DNA from: an uncultured Eubacterium sp.
GTDB taxonomy: Bacteria > Bacillota_A > Clostridia > Lachnospirales > Lachnospiraceae
Length of the DNA stretch: 19,613 bases
Reading direction: 5' to 3'
Assembly (NCBI GenBank): GCA_947653505.1
Contig: CANTHI010000009.1
Coordinates: 1 to 19,613, forward strand
Positions 16,188 to 19,613 of the stretch are shown piece after piece. Made by a program: the position numbers and the translations under genes. Numbering within the stretch: the first letter of the stretch is position 1; every line of letters begins with the position of its first letter. Under the pieces are notes generated by a model. It saw nothing but the letters and a program-made list of their open reading frames with translations, was not told where the DNA came from and searched no databases.

Positions 16188-17162
16188 ATGGCTAACGAGA
16201 TTAGTACGATTGGTGTATTGACAAGCGGCGGTGACGCGCCTGGCATGAATGCCGCGATCCGTGCGGTAGTCCGGGAGGCGATTGCAAACGGAAAAAGAGT
16301 GATGGGCATTAAAAGAGGGTATGCGGGTCTTTTGCAGGAAGAGATTTATGAAATGCATACGACAGATGTTGCAGACATTATCCAGCGCGGCGGTACGATT
16401 TTGCAGACTGCACGCTGCAGGGAGTTTACGACGGCGGACGGGCAGAAAAAAGGCGCTGAGATCTGCAGACAGCATGGGATCGACGGAATGATTGTCATTG
16501 GCGGTGATGGTTCTTTCCGCGGTGCACAGAAGCTGGCTGCTTACGGCATCAATACGGTAGGTGTGCCGGGAACGATTGATCTGGATATCGCATGTACGGA
16601 TTATACGATTGGTTTTGATACAGCGGTGAATACCGCAATGGATGCCATAGACAAGGTCCGTGATACCTCGACGTCCCATGAGCGGTGCTCGATCATCGAG
16701 GTTATGGGGCGCGGCGCAGGCTTTATCGCTCTTTGGTGCGGCATTGCCAATGGGGCAGAAAACGTACTTTTGCCGGAGAAGTATGACTATGATGAGCAGG
16801 CGCTTGTAAACAATATTATTGACAACCGTAAAAAAGGCAAAAAACACCATATTATCATTAACGCGGAAGGTATCGGACATTCTGCCAGCATGGCAAAACG
16901 TATCGAAGCAGCTACCGGTGTAGAGACAAGGGCTACGATTCTGGGATATATGCAGCGTGGCGGCCGTCCGACAGCCAGAGACCGTATGATGGCATCCATG
17001 ATGGGTGCTTATGCAGTCGATCTGTTATGCGACGGCAAGAGCAACCGCGTGGTAGGTACAAGAGACGGCAAACTGATGGATATGGATATCGATGAAGCGC
17101 TGAAGATGAATAAAGAAATCAATGCGTACGAATATCAGATCAGCTGTAACTTATCCAAATAA
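16188..17162 (+). CDS. pfkA: ATP-dependent 6-phosphofructokinase
   Basis: PfkA phosphorylates fructose-6-phosphate to fructose-1,6-bisphosphate, the committed step of glycolysis, as a cytoplasmic tetramer. The 324-residue length is typical of bacterial group I enzymes. GVLTSGGDAPGMNAAIR (9-25) binds ATP, IGGDGS (104-109) is the second nucleotide motif, and the catalytic Asp131 lies in PGTID. Gly108 and Gly128 occupy the positions that in pyrophosphate-dependent relatives are Asp and Lys, so ATP is the predicted donor. The catalytic loop reads TIDLDIACTD instead of the classical TIDNDIPGTD. The start has AGGAGG at 16173-16178. The dnaE-pfkA pairing is common in Firmicutes, and cotranscription with dnaE is likely because no terminator is evident between them. 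Confidence 0.96.
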   Translation: MANEISTIGVLTSGGDAPGMNAAIRAVVREAIANGKRVMGIKRGYAGLLQEEIYEMHTTDVADIIQRGGTILQTARCREFTTADGQKKGAEICRQHGIDGMIVIGGDGSFRGAQKLAAYGINTVGVPGTIDLDIACTDYTIGFDTAVNTAMDAIDKVRDTSTSHERCSIIEVMGRGAGFIALWCGIANGAENVLLPEKYDYDEQALVNNIIDNRKKGKKHHIIINAEGIGHSASMAKRIEAATGVETRATILGYMQRGGRPTARDRMMASMMGAYAVDLLCDGKSNRVVGTRDGKLMDMDIDEALKMNKEINAYEYQISCNLSK

Positions 17163-17222
17163 CGGTTTCTGAAAAACAGAATATCTTCAGGTTACAGGTT
17201 TATGAAATGCTGATTGCGGCAG

Positions 17223-17261
17223 AAGCAGGCTGGTGTAAGATAATATGCGTCAGCCTGTTTT
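17223..17261 (+). terminator. probable rho-independent terminator after pfkA
   Basis: AAGCAGGCTG (17223-17232) pairs with CAGCCTGTTT (17251-17260) through one G·U pair, with an 18-base loop, and TTTT closes the 3' side. It lies about 60 bases after the pfkA stop and before the methylase gene. Confidence 0.6.
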
Positions 17262-17324
17262 AGCGTAGTCAGTATTATTTGCGGGAATATAGGACAGCAT
17301 ATGCAAATATGTATAGGGAGTACG

Positions 17325-18101
17325 ATGATCACCAGCACGGCAAATAAACAGGTAAAAAATATCATTAAGCTGACAACAAAAGCAAAAGAGCGGCAGACGC
17401 AGCATGTATTTCTGGCGGAAGGAATCCGGATATTTGAAGAAATACCGGAGGAATGTATACAGGACATCTATGTATCGGAGTCCTTTTTACAGAAAAAAGA
17501 AAATACAGAAAAGCTGAAAGGCATGGAATATGAATCAGTATCCGATCCGGTATTTCTGCGGATGTCGGATACGAAGACACCGCAGGGAATTTTATGTGTG
17601 GTGCGCCAGCCGGAGTATAAGCTGGAGGACCTGCTGCGGCAGGAGCAGACGCATCTGCTGATTCTGGAGGGCATTCAGGACCCGGGAAATCTGGGGACGA
17701 TTTTTCGTACCGGAGAAGGTGCAGGGATTACAGGGATCATTATGAGCGGATGTGCGGACCTGTTTTCCCCAAAGACAGTACGGTCTACAATGGGAAGTAT
17801 CTGCAGGGTTCCGTTTTATGTTTCCGGTCAGCTGCAGGAGACGCTTCTTATTCTGAAAGAAAAAAAAATAACTGTCTATGCGGCACATCTGAAAGGAAGT
17901 CAGTACTATGATGCCTTGGATTACCGTGGTGCGACAGCATTTCTGATCGGCAGCGAGGCAAATGGTCTGACAGAAAAGACGCTGCAGCAGGCAGATGTCT
18001 GTCTGAGGATTCCAATGGGCGGAAAACTGGAATCACTTAACGCGGCAATGGCAGCCGGGATTTTAATGTATGAGGTAAACCGGCAGAGAAGAGGAACGTG
18101 A
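17325..18101 (+). CDS. TrmH/SpoU-family RNA 2'-O-methyltransferase
   Basis: This protein (258 residues from the chosen start) should transfer a methyl group from S-adenosylmethionine to a ribose 2'-OH in rRNA or tRNA. An N-terminal substrate-binding region (about 1-100, MITSTANKQVKNI onward) resembles that of 23S rRNA methylases. The C-terminal knotted SPOUT domain shows motif 1 QDPGNLGTIFRT (119-129; Asn122, Arg128), motif 2 LIGSEANGL (207-215) and motif 3 IPMGGKLESLNAAMA (229-243). The ATG at 17325, after AGGGAG (17315-17320), gives the usual family N-terminus; an in-frame ATG at 17301 would add eight residues. The stop overlaps the next start as GTGA. The target nucleotide cannot be deduced. 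Confidence 0.92.
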   Translation: MITSTANKQVKNIIKLTTKAKERQTQHVFLAEGIRIFEEIPEECIQDIYVSESFLQKKENTEKLKGMEYESVSDPVFLRMSDTKTPQGILCVVRQPEYKLEDLLRQEQTHLLILEGIQDPGNLGTIFRTGEGAGITGIIMSGCADLFSPKTVRSTMGSICRVPFYVSGQLQETLLILKEKKITVYAAHLKGSQYYDALDYRGATAFLIGSEANGLTEKTLQQADVCLRIPMGGKLESLNAAMAAGILMYEVNRQRRGT

Positions 18102-18379
18102 AGGAGATTACACGATTGCGAATTTGGTTTAAAGAATGGAAGGATAACCGCATGCTGCGGGATTTTGTAGCATGTGAGGAAGATGATGATACGAGGACGC
18201 ATAAGGTTTTCCGTGCGCTGGAACGTGCCTGCTATGAACTGGATTTAAGCAGGCCGGTCTGGCTGGATGCGAATGTCACTGAGTTTCAAAGACATGCAAA
18301 GACCCGGTTTACAAGTGATAATTTTGTAGATTCTATAGATTTTGACTATCTGGAAATGCATGTTATTGAGGAAGGATAA
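18098..18379 (+). CDS. 93-residue conserved-looking protein of unknown function
   Basis: I do not recognise a named family. The GTG start overlaps the TGA stop of the TrmH-type gene by four bases, with AGAGGA just upstream, so translation is almost certainly coupled. The protein is soluble and acidic overall with a basic N-terminus (LRIWFKEWKDNRM). It is rich in aromatic residues, and its spaced phrases look like a real fold: HKVFRALERACYELDL, PVWLDANVTEFQRH, TRFTSDNFVDSIDFDYLE. There is no signal peptide, membrane helix or cysteine cluster. The overlap suggests a role linked to RNA modification or simply shared dosage. Confidence that it is a gene is good; its function is unknown. Confidence 0.78.
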   Translation: MKEITRLRIWFKEWKDNRMLRDFVACEEDDDTRTHKVFRALERACYELDLSRPVWLDANVTEFQRHAKTRFTSDNFVDSIDFDYLEMHVIEEG

Positions 18380-18399
18380 AATGCGGGAAAGATAAATAG

Positions 18400-18960
18400 A
18401 TGAACAGATGAAAATCAGAAATACAAAATGAACGGAAGAAAGACAGAAAAAACAGATAGGAAAATCCTGAATGTAAAAGGAACAGAAAAACGGGAAAGAC
18501 AGAAAAACAGATAGGAAAATCCTGAATGTAAAAGGAACGGAAAAACGGGAAAGACCGGATAAACAGATAGGAAAATCCTGAATGTAAAAGGAACAGAAAA
18601 GCTGGAAATACCGGATAAACGAAAGGGAAAATCCTGAATGTAAAAGGAACAGAAAAGCTGGAAAGACCGGATAAACGAAAGGGAAAATCCTGAATGTAAA
18701 AGGAACAGAAAAGCCGGAAAGACCGGATAAACGGATGGGAAAACACTAACTGTAAAATAAACTGAAAAGCCAGAGAGCCAGATTAAAGATAAAAAGCCAG
18801 AATGAACGGATAAGAAAACTCTGGATGTAAAAGGAACAGAAAAGCCGGAAAGGCAGAATAAACAGATAAAAAGCCTGAAATACAAATGAGCAGGAAAAAA
18901 CAGTAAGAAATGAACAGACAAAAGTCAGAAATACAAATGAACAGATAAAAACGAACAGGC
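18400..18960 (+). repeat. 56-bp tandem repeat tract with decayed flanks
   Basis: The phrase ATCCTGAATGTAAAAGGAAC starts at 18464, 18519, 18575, 18631 and 18687, a period of 55, 56, 56 and 56 bases. Between the phrases lie variants of AGAAAAGCCGGAAAGACCGG and ATAAACGAAAGGGAAA. Decayed units continue left to about 18410 and right to about 18960 (for example near 18743 and 18818). The plus strand is strongly purine-rich. Each unit has a TGA, and since 56 is not a multiple of three all plus frames are closed. It follows the TrmH operon and no clear terminator precedes it. It is not a CRISPR: there are no unique spacers. Confidence 0.92.
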
Positions 18961-19194
18961 AGGAAGTTTTATTTCCGATCATGAAATCTGTCAGTGAACC
19001 GGTTTACTGGCATCATTTGTTCAGAACAGATCGAAAAATTGACTGCCGCAGGTATCATAGGCAAAAGTACCAGAAAAATCTATCGTTTGCGGGTATAACA
19101 GGCATATATACTAAAAAAATAGGAATAAAAATGGATAAAAAATATAAGAAATATGAAAAATTAGAAAAAATTTATATAATTTTTGATAAAAATG
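18961..19194. other. AT-rich intergenic DNA before the alarmone synthetase promoter
   Basis: No credible gene is seen. A 78-codon frame (18981-19217) runs through but has Lys/Tyr/Ile-rich coding caused by the AT content and no good ribosome binding site. Positions 19090-19194 are extremely AT-rich with A-tracts, which could act as an UP element or bent DNA for the promoter that follows. Confidence 0.5.
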
Positions 19195-19223
19195 TTAACC
19201 TGATTGATAAAGTATGATATAAT
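19195..19223 (+). promoter_or_regulatory. promoter of the alarmone synthetase gene
   Basis: TTAACC (19195-19200) and a perfect TATAAT (19218-19223) are 17 bases apart; TGA directly before the -10 gives an extended -10. The transcript would start near 19230 with a leader of about 90 bases. Confidence 0.65.
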
Positions 19224-19274
19224 ATCGGTATAGATAGTAAGTCGTGCAGCAAGAGTGAAGTTATTGTTATCGTG

Positions 19275-19306
19275 ATGGAAAAAAATTTCCATGTATTTCC
19301 CACATG
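19275..19306 (+). promoter_or_regulatory. two overlapping stem-loops in the alarmone synthetase leader
   Basis: ATGGAAA (19275-19281) pairs with TTTCCAT (19286-19292) around AAAA. CATGT (19290-19294) pairs with ACATG (19302-19306). The two stems share three bases (19290-19292), so they compete or only partly form together. The second ends one base before the AGGAGG ribosome binding site (19308-19313), where it could influence translation. Both stems are short and the idea is an inference. Confidence 0.35.
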
Positions 19307-19320
19307 TAGGAGGTTTTATA

Positions 19321-19613
19321 TGGATTCACCACAAAGGCTGAGTGAAGATGTTGAGAGCTGGGAAACAATGATGTTCTTATATCACTCGGCGATCAAGGAA
19401 GTAGGGACCAAGCTTGAGATTTTGAACGATGAGTTTCAGCATGTGCATCAGTACAATCCTATCGAATACATCAAATCAAGAGTGAAGACCCCGGAAAGTA
19501 TCTGCAAGAAACTAAAGCGTTATGGAAAAGAAGTATCGATAGAAAATATGGTTAATTATGTAAATGACATCGCAGGGATCCGCATCGTATGTTCATTTAC
19601 ATCTGACATTTAC
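19321..19613 (+). CDS. RelQ-like small alarmone synthetase (GTP pyrophosphokinase), 5' part
   Basis: The gene is cut by the right window edge; about 97 codons are visible. The protein should transfer pyrophosphate from ATP to GTP or GDP, making (p)ppGpp in the cytoplasm. The visible part matches the N-terminus of single-domain RelA/SpoT synthetases: a helical start with VGTKLEILNDEF, then NPIEYIKSRVKTPESICKKL and DIAGIRIVCSFTSDIY, the beginning of the nucleotidyltransferase core. There is no N-terminal hydrolase domain, which points to a small synthetase such as RelQ/YjbM rather than full-length Rel. AGGAGG (19308-19313) lies 7 bases before the ATG. The catalytic residues lie beyond the window, so activity cannot be judged. 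Confidence 0.9.

Noticed and set aside
16020..16880. 286-codon minus-strand frame across the dnaE-pfkA junction
   Set aside because: It is antisense to conserved PfkA motifs and has no ribosome binding site; open only by chance.
18450..18740. CRISPR array in the 56-bp tract
   Set aside because: The whole period is repeated, including the parts that would be spacers, and there are no cas genes.
18415..18921. Minus-strand 168-codon hydrophobic frame that could be taken for a membrane protein
   Set aside because: It consists of the 56-bp repeat read in all phases, with no ribosome binding site or promoter on that strand.
18981..19217. 78-codon plus-strand frame before the alarmone synthetase
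   Set aside because: AT-driven Lys/Tyr/Ile composition, no good ribosome binding site, and its end overlaps the promoter of the next gene.

Overview
The window looks like a chromosomal segment of a gut-type member of the Clostridia, most probably the family Lachnospiraceae. The grounds are strong AGGAGG-type ribosome binding sites, moderate GC content with AT-rich intergenic DNA, the gene order dnaE, pfkA, TrmH-type methylase, and a secreted papain-like peptidase with Ig-like and leucine-rich-repeat modules. There are no rRNA or tRNA genes, CRISPR arrays, phage genes or transposases. The assignment is by family resemblance only.

Layout. Positions 1-356 hold one copy of a dispersed intergenic repeat, running to the left window edge, and a good promoter. 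Positions 357-8099 hold four plus-strand genes: a DUF1972/GT4 glycosyltransferase that overlaps glmS by 16 bases, then a secreted C1-family cysteine peptidase, then a membrane-anchored HtrA-type serine protease with a long low-complexity cytoplasmic tail. Positions 8100-8420 hold a second copy of the repeat, in opposite orientation and folded into a large imperfect palindrome, lying between convergent htrA and a LysR-type regulator. The regulator (8421-9320, minus) is divergent from a MATE efflux gene (9427-10755). A DUF11 protein without an export signal follows (10833-11687) and ends in a clear terminator. Next comes ogt (DNA alkylation repair), then seven 15-bp tandem repeats in the dnaE leader, dnaE itself, pfkA, and a TrmH-family RNA methylase whose stop overlaps the start of a 93-residue conserved-looking protein. 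Positions 18400-18960 are a purine-rich 56-bp tandem repeat tract. The window ends inside a RelQ-like small alarmone synthetase gene with a strong promoter and a structured leader.

How the genes work together. The left block combines envelope-sugar metabolism (GlmS makes glucosamine-6-phosphate; the glycosyltransferase builds a surface polysaccharide) with extracytoplasmic proteolysis (C1 peptidase, HtrA). The LysR and MATE genes look like a self-contained regulator/exporter pair. The right block is housekeeping: DNA repair, replication, glycolysis, RNA modification and the stringent response. I did not find a convincing new multi-gene system. The least explained material is the non-coding repeat structure (inverted dispersed element, 15-bp and 56-bp tandem arrays), the unexported DUF11 protein and the 93-residue partner of the TrmH enzyme.
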